NCBI GenBank assembly: GCA_963817905.1
Contig: CAWFPS010000003.1
Span: 372,001 to 436,000, forward strand
Direction of reading: 5' to 3'
Source: VRUE01 sp963817905
Lineage (GTDB): Bacteria; Actinomycetota; Thermoleophilia; Solirubrobacterales; 70-9
DNA: 64,000 nt
Position 1 is the first letter of the stretch. Each line of letters begins with the position of its first letter. Position numbers and translations under genes: made by a program. Of this stretch, positions 7,752 through 16,140 are shown piece after piece. A model generated the notes under the pieces. That model searched no databases. It was not told the origin of the DNA and saw nothing but the letters and a program-made list of their open reading frames with translations.

Positions 7752-8732
7752 CTAATTTGTATGCGAAGATGCGGCAGCAGACGCTTCCCGAATCTCCTTC
7801 GGCAGCATGAACCGCACGTCCTCGTGCACCGTCCGCAGCTCGGAGACGTCCTCCGCCCCCCGCTCGCGGAAGAGTTCGACCAGGCGCTCGACCAGCTCCT
7901 CGGGGGCGCTGGCGCCGGAGGTGATGCCGACCGTCTCTACGCCCTCCAGCCAGGCCTCCTCGACCTGGGTGTGGTTGTCGATCAGGTGGGAGCGGGCGCC
8001 GTGTTCGCGGGCGACCTCGACCAGGCGGTTGGAATTGGAGGAGTTGGTCGAGCCGATGACGAGGACCAGCTCGCACTCGCGCGCCAGCTGCTTGACCGCG
8101 ATTTGGCGGTTTGTCGTCGCGTAACAGATGTCGTCTGACTTGGAGCTGACGATGCCGGGGAACTTGGCGCGCAGGGCGGCGATCACCTCGGCCGTCTCGT
8201 CGACCGAGAGGGTCGTCTGGGTGATGAAGGCGACCTTGCTCGGGTCGGGGACGGTGAGGCTCTCCACCTCGTCGGCGGTTTCGATCAGGACGATGCTGTC
8301 GGGGGCCTCGCCGGTCGTCCCTTCGACCTCCTCGTGGCCCTCGTGGCCGATCATGATGATCGTGTAGCCCTCGGCGGCGAAGCGCCGGGCCGAGACGTGG
8401 ACCTTGGTCACCAGCGGGCAGGTCGCGTCGATCGTGCGCAGGCCGCGGGCGGCGGCGTTCTCGTGCACGGCGGGCGCGACCCCGTGGGCGGAGAAGACGA
8501 CCATCTCCCCCTCCGGCACCTCGGTCTCCTCCTCGACGAAGATCGCGCCGCGCTTTGCCAGCTCCTCGACCACGTGCTTGTTGTGAACGATCTCCTTGCG
8601 CACGTAGACGGGAGCACCGTGAAGCTCGAGCGCCCGCTCGACCGCCTGCACGGCGCGGTCGACGCCGGCGCAGTAGCCGCGCGGTGCGGCAAGCAAGACC
8701 CGCTTCGGGGCTGTTTTAGCTACGGAAGGCAC
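7752..8732 (-). CDS. ispH: 4-hydroxy-3-methylbut-2-enyl diphosphate reductase
   Basis: A 326-residue IspH, the last enzyme of the MEP isoprenoid pathway, which reduces HMBPP to IPP and DMAPP with a [4Fe-4S] cluster. The three cluster Cys are present in PRGYCAGVDRAV (Cys21), DATCPLV and SDDICYATTNRQ, and the substrate residues in GHEGHEEVEGTTGEA and TNSSNSNRL. I chose the GTG at 8732, directly preceded by GGAG. A longer frame from 8786 would take its first residues from a perfect inverted repeat and has no support. The gene is divergent from the WS/DGAT gene. Confidence 0.95.
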   Translation of the reverse strand: MPSVAKTAPKRVLLAAPRGYCAGVDRAVQAVERALELHGAPVYVRKEIVHNKHVVEELAKRGAIFVEEETEVPEGEMVVFSAHGVAPAVHENAAARGLRTIDATCPLVTKVHVSARRFAAEGYTIIMIGHEGHEEVEGTTGEAPDSIVLIETADEVESLTVPDPSKVAFITQTTLSVDETAEVIAALRAKFPGIVSSKSDDICYATTNRQIAVKQLARECELVLVIGSTNSSNSNRLVEVAREHGARSHLIDNHTQVEEAWLEGVETVGITSGASAPEELVERLVELFRERGAEDVSELRTVHEDVRFMLPKEIREASAAASSHTN

Positions 8733-8762
8733 CTCCGCAGGGTACAAGCGTCCGCCCCGGGG

Positions 8763-8812
8763 GACGTGCCTGACTTTATGGGTCACATTGGACTCATAAA
8801 GTCAGGCACGTC
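8763..8812. repeat. perfect 18-bp inverted repeat, REP/MITE-like
   Basis: GACGTGCCTGACTTTATG (8763-8780) recurs as its exact reverse complement at 8795-8812. With G-T pairing the stem extends to 22 positions around the 6-base loop ACATTG. It lies between the divergent ispH and WS/DGAT starts, so it is not a terminator. Palindromes of the GTGCCTGAC type are common as REP elements moved by RAYT transposases, and that is the most likely identity; no transposase is nearby. Confidence 0.75.
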
Positions 8813-8833
8813 TCGCATGGGTAGCCTTGCTGG

Positions 8834-10246
8834 ATGGCAACCCAAGGACACCACCTCGATCGCCTCACCGCGGTCGATGCCTCGTTCCTCACCAACGAGA
8901 CCTCGGCGAGCCATATGCACGTCGGCGCGATCCTGATCTTCGAGGGGCCGCCGCCCAAATACGTCGACCTGGTCGAGCACGTCCGCGGTCGCCTCGACCA
9001 GGTGCCGCGCTTCCGCCAGCGGCTCGTCGTGCCGCCCCTTGAGGCGGGCCGGCCGCTCTGGGCCGACGACATCAACTTCAACCTGACCTACCACATCCGC
9101 CACACCGCGCTGCCGGATCCGGGCGGCGAGCAGCAGCTGAAGCGCCTCGCCGCGCGCGTCTTCTCCCAGCAGCTCGACCGCTCCAAGCCGCTCTGGGAGC
9201 TGTGGCTGGTACAGAACCTCGAGCGCGACCGCTTCGCGCTGCTCTCCAAGACTCACCACGCGATGGTCGACGGCATCTCCGGCGTCGACATCGGCACCGT
9301 GCTCTTCGACCTGGAGCCGGTGCCCGCACCGCCCTCCGGCGACAACGGCTGGGTGCCGCGGCCACAGCCGAGCACGGTCGACCTGGTCAGGCGCGGCGCG
9401 GTCGACGCCGCGGTGGCGCCGGTCAAGCTGGTCGAGCGAGCGGTCGAGGCGGTGCGCCACCCAGAGTCGGCGGCGCGCAGGATCGGCCAGGCGCTGGAGG
9501 GCGTCGGCGAGGTGGTCGGCGCGTTTGCGGACCCCGCCCCCGACGTGCCGCTAAACCAGCACATCGGCCCTCACCGGCGCTTCACCTGGGCGCGCTCGGA
9601 GCTGGCGACCTTCAAGCGGATCAAGGACGCGCTCGGCGGCACCGTCAACGACGTCGTGCTGGCGGTCGTCACCGGGGCATTGCGCGAGTGGCTGCACGGG
9701 CGCGGCATCCGCACCGAGGGCCTGGAGCTGCGGGCGCTGGTGCCGGTCTCGATCCGCACCCAAGACGAGCGGGGCGACCTGGGCAACCGGATCGCGGCGA
9801 TGCGCGGGCCGCTGCCGGTCTACGTCGAGGACCCGGTGCGGCGGCTGCGCGTGGTGAGCGAGCAGATGGAGGGCGTGAAGCGCTCCAAGCAGGCGCTCGG
9901 CGCCGAAGTGATCTCGCGCTTCAACGACTTCGCCCCGCCGACCCTGCTGGCGCAGGCCTCGCGGATCAACTTCTCAACCCGGCTCTTCAACCTGATCGTC
10001 ACCAACGTGCCCGGGCCGCAGCTGCCGCTATACGTGCTCGGTCGTGAGCTGGAGGCGGTCTTCCCGGTCGCCTTCCTGCCCCAAAACCACGCGATGGCGG
10101 TGGCGATCATGAGCTACAACGGCCACGTCGGCTTCGGCCTGCTCGCCGACTACGACTCGATGGAGGACGTCGAGACGATTGCCGAAGGCCTCAACCGCTC
10201 ACTGGCGGAGCTCGAGGAGGCGGCCGCGGCGGCGGCTCCCGCCTGA
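8834..10246 (+). CDS. wax ester synthase/diacylglycerol acyltransferase
   Basis: A 470-residue WS/DGAT. The catalytic motif HHAMVDG is at residues 141-147, the second His being the general base, and the family blocks PLWELWLVQNL, GTVNDVVLAVVTGALR and NVPGPQLPLY are in order. The enzyme joins acyl-CoA to diacylglycerol or a fatty alcohol, making triacylglycerol or wax ester at the inner membrane. Length is typical. It precedes fxsA by one base, though a functional link is not expected. The several beta-oxidation genes at 50-59 kb fit an organism that stores and burns lipid. Confidence 0.95.
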   Translation: MATQGHHLDRLTAVDASFLTNETSASHMHVGAILIFEGPPPKYVDLVEHVRGRLDQVPRFRQRLVVPPLEAGRPLWADDINFNLTYHIRHTALPDPGGEQQLKRLAARVFSQQLDRSKPLWELWLVQNLERDRFALLSKTHHAMVDGISGVDIGTVLFDLEPVPAPPSGDNGWVPRPQPSTVDLVRRGAVDAAVAPVKLVERAVEAVRHPESAARRIGQALEGVGEVVGAFADPAPDVPLNQHIGPHRRFTWARSELATFKRIKDALGGTVNDVVLAVVTGALREWLHGRGIRTEGLELRALVPVSIRTQDERGDLGNRIAAMRGPLPVYVEDPVRRLRVVSEQMEGVKRSKQALGAEVISRFNDFAPPTLLAQASRINFSTRLFNLIVTNVPGPQLPLYVLGRELEAVFPVAFLPQNHAMAVAIMSYNGHVGFGLLADYDSMEDVETIAEGLNRSLAELEEAAAAAAPA

Positions 10247-10247
10247 C

Positions 10248-10727
10248 GTGGCAATCCTCGTCGCCCTCTTCATCGTCGTCCCGATCCTCGAGCTGTACGT
10301 GATCATCAAGGTCGGCGGCCTGATCGGGGTCGTGCCGACCCTGTTCCTGCTGCTGGGGATGTCGCTCCTGGGCGCCTGGCTGTTGCGCCACCAGGGCCGG
10401 GGGGCGTGGCGGCGCTTCAACGAGGCGATCGCCCAGCGCCGCTTCCCCGGTCGCGAGGTCGCCGACGGCCTGATGATCACGATCGGCGGCGTCCTCCTGC
10501 TCACGCCCGGTTTCATCACCGACGCCGTCGGCCTGCTGCTCCTGCTGCCACCCACACGAGCGATCGCGCGGCGTTTCATGCAGGCCTACGTCACCCGCCG
10601 CTTCACTCTGGTCGGCTTCGGAAGCAACGTGCCCCCAGCCGGCACTCCCCCGACCCGCGAGTACGACTTCGACGCGACAGCAGAAGAGGTCGATGCCGAG
10701 GACCCGCAGCTGCCGGCCGATAGCTGA
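10248..10727 (+). CDS. fxsA: FxsA family membrane protein
   Basis: A 159-residue protein starting at the GTG just after the WS/DGAT stop. The first 120 residues match FxsA: membrane segments at about 3-20 and 27-45 (GLIGVVPTLFLLLGMSLLGA), the RHQGRGAWRR turn, and the GLMITIGGVLLLTPGFITD block with further hydrophobic segments. In E. coli FxsA prevents phage exclusion by F-plasmid PifA; elsewhere its role is unclear. The C-terminal 35 residues are acidic and not conserved. A longer frame from 10179 overlaps the previous gene out of frame and was rejected. Confidence 0.88.
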   Translation: MAILVALFIVVPILELYVIIKVGGLIGVVPTLFLLLGMSLLGAWLLRHQGRGAWRRFNEAIAQRRFPGREVADGLMITIGGVLLLTPGFITDAVGLLLLLPPTRAIARRFMQAYVTRRFTLVGFGSNVPPAGTPPTREYDFDATAEEVDAEDPQLPADS

Positions 10728-10779
10728 ACCCGAGTCGCCAGGTCGCTTTGCCCGGCGTCACTACGATCAGGCACTCGAT

Positions 10780-11283
10780 ATGAGGTCACGCCGAGCCAGA
10801 ACGCCGTCCGGGGTCGAGTGGCGAGTCGGGCGCCGCTGGATTTCACGCGGACTGCCCCGCTGGCGGGGGGTCCGTCGAGGACAGGACGTCGATGAGGTCT
10901 TCGACGATGCCTGGTTCGTTCCGATTGACGCCGCCAGCATCGACGACCTCGGAGTCCTGCTCGGCGGAATCCTGGCGGCAATCGTCATCGCACTGGTCCT
11001 GATCCCGCTGCTCCTATTCGGAGTCGAGCTGATAATCCTCGCCATGATCGTGGCGGCAGGAATAGTCGCCCGCTCGATGCTCGGCCGCCCCTGGATCGTC
11101 CAAGCCACTCCGCGCACCAACCCATCGGACACCCTCACCTGGAAGGTCAAGGGCTGGCGACACTCGACGGAGCTAATCGACGAGGTCGCGACATCGCTAG
11201 CCGCCGGCCTTCCGCCGCCAGGCAGAGATTCTGGCGAGTCAGGCCCGGTTGGCCGTGGCGCCGCGTCGCGGTCGGCGGGCTAG
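10780..11283 (+). CDS. conserved two-span membrane protein, unknown function
   Basis: A 167-residue protein from the ATG at 10780. The basic N-terminal part contains SGVEWRVGRRWISRGLPRW, followed by two hydrophobic segments (about residues 65-82 and 86-105) and a soluble C-terminus with PWIVQATPR. I recall WRVGRRW-type proteins as a conserved actinobacterial family without known function. The last residues are low in complexity. The stop TAG overlaps the displaced 3' end of the sufT-like gene, so the pre-insertion order was probably this gene convergent with that one. Confidence 0.7.
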   Translation: MRSRRARTPSGVEWRVGRRWISRGLPRWRGVRRGQDVDEVFDDAWFVPIDAASIDDLGVLLGGILAAIVIALVLIPLLLFGVELIILAMIVAAGIVARSMLGRPWIVQATPRTNPSDTLTWKVKGWRHSTELIDEVATSLAAGLPPPGRDSGESGPVGRGAASRSAG

Positions 11284-11325
11284 AAGCCAAGCGGGAACTT
11301 GGCATCTTCGGACATCGTCTCGGAG
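11280..11325 (-). pseudogene. displaced 3' end of the sufT-like gene (left attachment site)
   Basis: Read on the minus strand, this stretch encodes SETMSEDAKFPLGF and a stop, closely matching the last 15 residues of the intact gene at 16141 (SPEMMTEDAKFALGF). DNA identity is about 85% over some 46 bases and then vanishes on the far side. A leftover 3' end of a target gene is the expected trace when an element inserts at that end and supplies its own replacement. Confidence 0.75.
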
Positions 11326-11413
11326 CCGAACGACGCGGCGGTTTCGCGATGATCGGGGTCTCACCTGGCAACCCTGCTGATCGAACACTCCAGACCCGCC
11401 AGCCCCGGCCAAA

Positions 11414-11779
11414 CTAGTCGCGAAGGCGGCGGTGGGCGATCTCGTAAACCGTCTCGGCGTGCGACTCGGCCGGGTGGTGGCGGACACCGAAAGCGATGTA
11501 GCGCAACTGTCCCCGGCCACCGACAATCTCCACCTGGAACACCATCCCGAAGCGACCGGCCGGGGGCGGCAGGTAGACCTTGAGGCAATGAGGCAGTTGG
11601 GCGCCTTCGGGTCCCTCGGCTTTACAGAGGCGCAGCTCGTCACGCGGCACGCCTTCGTTCTCGAAGCGCTTCCGCGCAGCGCGGGCAGCATTCGCGCCTG
11701 CCTCGCTCGCCTGCTCCAGGTCCGAATCGAACAGAGCGTCATCGAGGACCGCCGGTGCGGGCGGCCGTCCGTTGGTCAA
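11414..11779 (-). CDS. conserved unknown protein, possible toxin of a TA-like pair
   Basis: A 121-residue protein with an acidic helical N-terminal half and a beta-rich C-terminal half, LPHCLKVYLPPPAGRFGMVF then LRYIAFGVRHHP and VYEIAHRRLRD. I recall this C-terminal pattern from uncharacterised actinobacterial proteins but know of no tested function. It starts 3 bases after the stop of the 76-residue gene upstream, as toxin genes follow antitoxins, and lies in a mobile island. A toxin role is inference from size and arrangement. The 130 bp between its stop and the left island end hold nothing recognisable. Confidence 0.6.
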   Translation of the reverse strand: MTNGRPPAPAVLDDALFDSDLEQASEAGANAARAARKRFENEGVPRDELRLCKAEGPEGAQLPHCLKVYLPPPAGRFGMVFQVEIVGGRGQLRYIAFGVRHHPAESHAETVYEIAHRRLRD

Positions 11780-11782
11780 GCC

Positions 11783-12013
11783 CTACCCCTCGCCGTCAGG
11801 CGGGAGAAACGGCCCATGCTCGGCCTCGAAGGCAGCGAACTCCTCGTCGGTTGCCTCACGAGCGCCAGCCCGCTCGCGAATCTCCTTCAGCGAAGTTCTG
11901 GATTCGCGCGTGATGACGAACTCATCCGCCCCGCGCTCCTCAGTGACGACGAAGTCGCCCTCCAGACCACCGCTCACTTTGATGTGAAGCTGCTGCTTCA
12001 TCGCAGAAATCAT
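11783..12013 (-). CDS. small unknown protein, possible antitoxin
   Basis: A 76-residue protein from the ATG at 12013, preceded by GAAGG about 8 bases upstream; a second ATG four codons later is also possible. The N-terminal half is predicted beta (LHIKVSGGLEGDFVVTEERG) and the C-terminal half is an acidic helix ending EHGPFLPPDGEG. An ordered N-terminal part with an acidic tail is usual for antitoxins, and it sits immediately before the 121-residue gene. No family was recognised. Confidence 0.55.
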   Translation of the reverse strand: MISAMKQQLHIKVSGGLEGDFVVTEERGADEFVITRESRTSLKEIRERAGAREATDEEFAAFEAEHGPFLPPDGEG

Positions 12014-12040
12014 CGCAAAACCTTCGGTCAGGGTCGAATC

Positions 12041-12733
12041 ATGCCCGGGGCGCGAACTCCCCCTCCCCGACCTATCGGCAACCCTGCGCCGGGCGAAGCG
12101 GCAGGAGTCCGAGGCGATGAAGGCGTCTGCTCCGGCCTCGACCTTCAGCTCATAGCCCGCCTGCGCCCAGAGATCGCCTCGCCCGCCGAAGCGGCGGAGC
12201 TGATCGCCGCTATGCGCCCGAAGGACCGGGCCACGCTCGGGTTCGCCGTCTACGCCGGGTTGCGACTCGGGGAGCTGCTGGCGCTCGACGTTGCCGCTGT
12301 CGATCTCGATAGCGGCTGGATTCACGTCCACCGGAGCTGGGATAGGGGGACCAAGCAGTTCGTTCCAACGAAGTCCCGCAAGCCGCGCAGCGTGCCGATC
12401 ATCGACAAGCTCGCCGTACTTCTCGCCGATCATTTCGTTCTGCTCGACCACCCCAGTGAGGGCTTGCTCTTTCCGAGCACCAACAACCCGGACTGGCCGA
12501 CCGACGCCGGAATCCTGCGCCGTCGCACGCACGCACGCTGGAGCAAGGCGGGCCTCAAACCGCTCGGCTTCCACGAGGGCCGCCATACGTACGCCAGCAT
12601 CGGCATCGCCGCCGGACTGAATCCCAAGACCCTGAGCACCTACCTAGGCCACGCGACGATCACGATCACCCTCGACCGCTACGGGCACTTCGATGCCCGG
12701 AAGCGAGTTGGAAGCTCGACGGCTCCTCAATAA
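12041..12733 (+). pseudogene. tyrosine recombinase (integrase), N-terminally truncated
   Basis: The catalytic domain is complete: Arg in FAVYAGLRLGELLALD, the beta-hairpin Lys region TKSRKPRSVPI, H-x-x-R in FHEGRHTYAS, the later His in YLGHATITITLDRYG, and the Tyr nucleophile in that same block. Similarity starts only near 12180. The core-binding and arm-binding domains (about 150-200 residues) are missing, and the sequence before it is the antisense of the small gene at 11783. ATG 12041 is just the first in-frame start nearby. It may once have driven island integration; without the DNA-binding half it is probably inactive. Confidence 0.75.
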
Positions 12734-12834
12734 TTACCTGCAAAATGCGTGATTCTAGCTAGGTACCGAGATACAGATGCCTACGTACCGTACGATTTGC
12801 GCTGCTCGTCAGCCGATTCTTTTCTCGATCCAAA

Positions 12835-14501
12835 GTGGAACTACACAGAGGCGCATATCTCGTTCGCAGGCGCCTTGTCGTGGCGACACCGGCGGCGATC
12901 ATTTTCGTCGTCTTGGGGCTCCTCGGAACTGACGGCATAGGGAACCCACCTTGGCTGTCGGTCGGCATTGGCATGGCGCTTTCCGCCGTCTTCCTGGAAC
13001 CGTATTTCGCGGGACCCCGCTCGGCGCTGGTCAATGGGGCTGCCGCAGCGCTCGCCATCTTGAGCACGCCAAAAGGCGAAATCGAGACACTCTGGTGGAT
13101 CAGCCTCGTCGCGCTTGTGTGCATCGCCATCCTGGGACTAGTCGCAAGCGTCACACATCGGGGCTCAGTTAACCGCATTTGCAAGGGAATCTCGTCCAGA
13201 CTGGGTCGTGCGCCCGTTGTCGGCGGATCAGTGCTTTTGTTGTGCGTGCTTATCAGCGCAGCTGACGCCCGGGACGGCTTCCAATGGCTCTTCGTTGGAT
13301 CAGCCATCTTGGTGGCCGCAATCTCAACAGACTGGATGCGACTTCTGGCGGCGACTCGTCGATTGCCAGTCGCCGCAACCGCCGTCTCTGCAATCGGTCC
13401 GAGGATGCTCCTCGTCGCCGACACCCCATCCGACTACTCGCCCGGAACAACGGTAAGCATCTCCCACGCCGAACGGGCAGCTCCAGCAACGATAGTGGCC
13501 CGGCTCCCACACCCCGAAGGAACCCGACATCAGGTGGCGCTGACGGTCGACTGCGCTGACCTTTGCCCCGAGCTTCCCGCAGAGATTGATATTTCGCCCG
13601 CCCGCGACCCTGAACCGTTGGTCGCAGCCGTCGGAGCGGGTTCAACCCAGCATACGATTGAGTTCGAACCTCTCAGTGACCTCCCTGTCGGCGCCCCGGT
13701 CTCTGTGCGACGCGGGGAGGAAAACATTCTGTATCAGGTTGTCCAGTCTCGACTTAAGGAAAATACGTGGGCCGGAACTCGGGCCATCACGAGCCATACT
13801 CAAGCCCGGCTAGTCGGAAGACCAGACGTAGATGAGCTGCGAGGTGGGGCAAATCTGCCGATTCCACACGAGCCGATCTTCAACGCGACCTCCCTTTCCC
13901 AGGCAATGCCAACCGGCTTCCATCAGGTCGGGGTGCTGAAGGAGACGGGCATCCAGATCGGCCTCAAACTCGACAAAGGCCGCCAAGGTCACATTGCTGT
14001 CCTAGGAATGTCGGGGATGGGGAAGACCGTTGCGGCAACTCGCATTTGCGAAGCGTTTGGAGCCACGAACGTCGTCATAGCTCTCGACACGACGGGCGAG
14101 TATCAGTCGCGTCTCAATTTTCCGCCATGGACCAAAGGCGACTTCGACACCCTCGGTCACTTCGCCAATGAGCCTACGGGGCACCAGCCACCCGTTGCGA
14201 CAGCGTTCATCAAAGAATGCATGGAGGCTGGATCGAATCAGTACCGCAATAACGAAGACCCAACTCCCCGGGTCGTTGTCTTGGAGGAGGCGCACAACTT
14301 CATCCCCGAGTTTCCTCTCGCGCTTCGCGACCACCAGCGAGAGATAGGAGAGAGCACCCGCTACATCATGCAGGCCAGGAAGTTCGCGATTTCATTCTTG
14401 ATCGTTTCCCAGCGCACCGCTGTCGTCTCGAAGACTGCCCTGAGCCAATGCGAGAACTACATCATCCTCAAGACCTTGGACAAGACCAGCCTCGAATATT
14501 T
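12835..14501 (+). pseudogene. HerA-family membrane ATPase, 5' part (split by IS)
   Basis: This is the first 555 codons of a gene that becomes a continuous 608-residue frame when the ISL3 element and one target copy are removed. The N-terminus has about four to five membrane segments (residues 12-30, 36-50, 60-80, 85-105 and later). It is followed by a beta-rich HAS-barrel-like region and the ATPase domain with Walker A GMSGMGKT near residue 388 and Walker B VVVLEEAHNF near 478. The family (HerA/DUF87, FtsK superfamily) includes DNA translocases and several anti-phage ATPases. The GTG start at 12835 is uncertain. The gap 12734-12834 is AT-rich and holds its probable promoter. Confidence 0.8.
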
Positions 14502-15886
14502 GGCTCTCCTGACGTTTCCGTGGGTCACGTAACGGTGACTCTCCCCGGCAGCGGCGGACACAACCCACCCAGCTTCAGCATCGCCAGTGAGATCAGCGCC
14601 TGAGGTGAGTGAAAGCCGAAGGCGCGGCGGGCGATCAGGCGGATCTGGGTGTTGATCGCCTCCACCCGCGCGTTGGAGAGGCCATGGCGGATCGCGGCCA
14701 CGATCCCCTCGCGCTGCGCAGTGATCGTTCGCGCGAGCTTGACGAAGGGCCGCAGGCGAGAGCGCCGCGCCCAGGAGAGCCATTCCTCGAGCAGGGCGAT
14801 CGCCTTCCGTGCCGGCAGGCGGTAGATCTGGCGCAGCTGCTCCTTCAGCAGGTAGGCGCGGTAGAGCGGCCGGTTGAGCTTCTCGACATCGGCGAGCTTT
14901 GACTGCTGGCGCGTTGTCAGGTTCTCGGGGTTCTTCCACAGGCAAAAGCGGGCGCCCTTCAGCTGGCGGGCCGCATCGCCCTGGCCGGCCCTGCGCGCCT
15001 CGTTCCAGACCTCACGGCGAACCTTGTCGAGCGCTTCAGTGGCGAGCTGGATCACGTGGAAGGGATCGACGCAGCGCTTGGCCTTCGGGCAGCGCTCGGC
15101 CAGCACCGCCTCGATCCAGCCAGCCATGTCGCAGGAGACGAGCTTCAAGCGCTTTGCGCGCTTCTCCCCGAGCGCGTCGAAGAACGCCCCCACGGTGGCC
15201 TTGTCGCGCCCCGGCGCCGCCCAGATCAGCCTGCCGGTGTCGTGGTCGACGACGACGGTCAGGTAACGGTGGCCCTTGCGGTGGGAGATCTCATCGATCC
15301 CGATCCGCCGCAGGCCGGCGAGCAGGTCCACCTCGCGGCCCGCCTCGGTCGCCACCCGCTCGCAGATCGCCCCGACGCTGCGCCAGGCGATCCGCATCAG
15401 CTCGGCGACGGCGCTGCCCGAGGTGTTCACCGCCAGCCAGGCGACCTGCTGCTCGAAGGCGCGGGTGAAGCGCGAGCCGTGCCGGGCCCAGGGCACGGCG
15501 CCCACGACGACGCCGTGCTCGGGACAGCGCACCCGCGGGGCCTCGGCCTCCAGGTAGGCGACGCTCGTGCCGAGGTCCAGCGCCCGCCAGCGCCGGCGTC
15601 CCTCGCCGAGGTCGAAGCCCGGGGAGCGGCGGCCGCAGACACCGCAGCGGTCGCGCTCTCGGTGGTGTGGCCGGACCGCCACCACTACCTGCTCTTTGTC
15701 GTCGATCTCGACGCTTTCGATGACAGCCCGCTCCAAGCCGAGCAGGCGTGCCCATACCCTTTCCTTGCGCACGTCGTTGCCGCTCCTTTCGATTTCCAGC
15801 CGTTGACAAGCCGGAAACCTAGGCGCGGAGCGGCGTGCGCCTCTCTCTCAACTGCTTACGTGACCCACGGAAACGTCAGGAGAGCC
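14502..15886. mobile_element. ISL3-family insertion sequence, 1385 bp
   Basis: Perfect 31-bp terminal inverted repeats lie at 14502-14532 and 15856-15886, starting GGCTCTCCTGACGTTTCC. They are flanked by an exact 8-bp direct duplication GAATATTT (14494-14501 and 15887-15894). GGCTCT ends and 8-bp target duplications are normal for ISL3. One transposase gene fills the element. The identical ends and exact duplication indicate a recent insertion, and the transposase reads intact, so the copy could still be active. Confidence 0.95.
14525..15772 (-). CDS. ISL3-family transposase
   Basis: A 415-residue transposase from the GTG at 15772, with AGGAG about 9 bases upstream. The N-terminus has a zinc-finger pattern (RCGVCGRRSPGF and VRCPEH) and a helix-turn-helix region. 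The DDE residues are visible as Asp in RIGIDEISHRKGHRY, Asp in LVSCDMAGWIEAV and Glu in NARVEAINTQIRLIARRAFG. Length and order match ISL3 transposases. Its 3' end runs into the left terminal repeat. The gene is antisense to the interrupted ATPase. Confidence 0.95.
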   Translation of the reverse strand: MRKERVWARLLGLERAVIESVEIDDKEQVVVAVRPHHRERDRCGVCGRRSPGFDLGEGRRRWRALDLGTSVAYLEAEAPRVRCPEHGVVVGAVPWARHGSRFTRAFEQQVAWLAVNTSGSAVAELMRIAWRSVGAICERVATEAGREVDLLAGLRRIGIDEISHRKGHRYLTVVVDHDTGRLIWAAPGRDKATVGAFFDALGEKRAKRLKLVSCDMAGWIEAVLAERCPKAKRCVDPFHVIQLATEALDKVRREVWNEARRAGQGDAARQLKGARFCLWKNPENLTTRQQSKLADVEKLNRPLYRAYLLKEQLRQIYRLPARKAIALLEEWLSWARRSRLRPFVKLARTITAQREGIVAAIRHGLSNARVEAINTQIRLIARRAFGFHSPQALISLAMLKLGGLCPPLPGRVTVT

Positions 15887-16054
15887 GAATATTTCGAGTC
15901 GGTCGTCGGCCCCGAGGTGAGGAACGCGATTCCCACGCTGGGGCGCTACGAGGCCGTTTGTGTCGGCCCAGCGTTCAACGCGGATGAGCCAGTGATCGTG
16001 GAGCTATCCCACGATCAACCGGCAGAGAATCAACAGCCGGTTACTGCCGACTGA
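15887..16054 (+). pseudogene. HerA-family ATPase, 3' part
   Basis: The frame starting in the second GAATATTT copy encodes FESVVGPEVRNAIPTLGRYE, then a tail ending NQQPVTAD and a stop. It continues the 5' part exactly in frame (LEY then FESVV) once the IS and one target copy are removed. It resembles the C-terminal strand of HerA proteins (AFNADEPVIVEL). By itself it has no start and is not expected to be translated. Confidence 0.8.
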
Positions 16055-16061
16055 CCGCAAC

Positions 16062-16140
16062 GCGCCGTGGGGACAGCCGTGGGGACGGGGTGGGGACAGA
16101 ATCGACCCCGACTGACCCCCTCTGACCCCGCAAACCGTGC
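16062..16140. promoter_or_regulatory. recombinase arm-type repeats at the right island end
   Basis: Three copies of TGGGGAC start at 16068, 16080 and 16091, and two of TGACCCC at 16113 and 16123, with GACCCC at 16104. The spacing of about one helical turn suggests side-by-side protein binding. Repeats of this kind are typical between an actinobacterial integrase gene and its attachment site, although here the integrase remnant is at the opposite end. Confidence 0.45.

Noticed and set aside
8733..8786. N-terminal extension of IspH from an ATG at 8786
   Set aside because: The extra residues are encoded by the inverted repeat and linker, lack family similarity, and a GTG with adjacent GGAG gives the normal protein.
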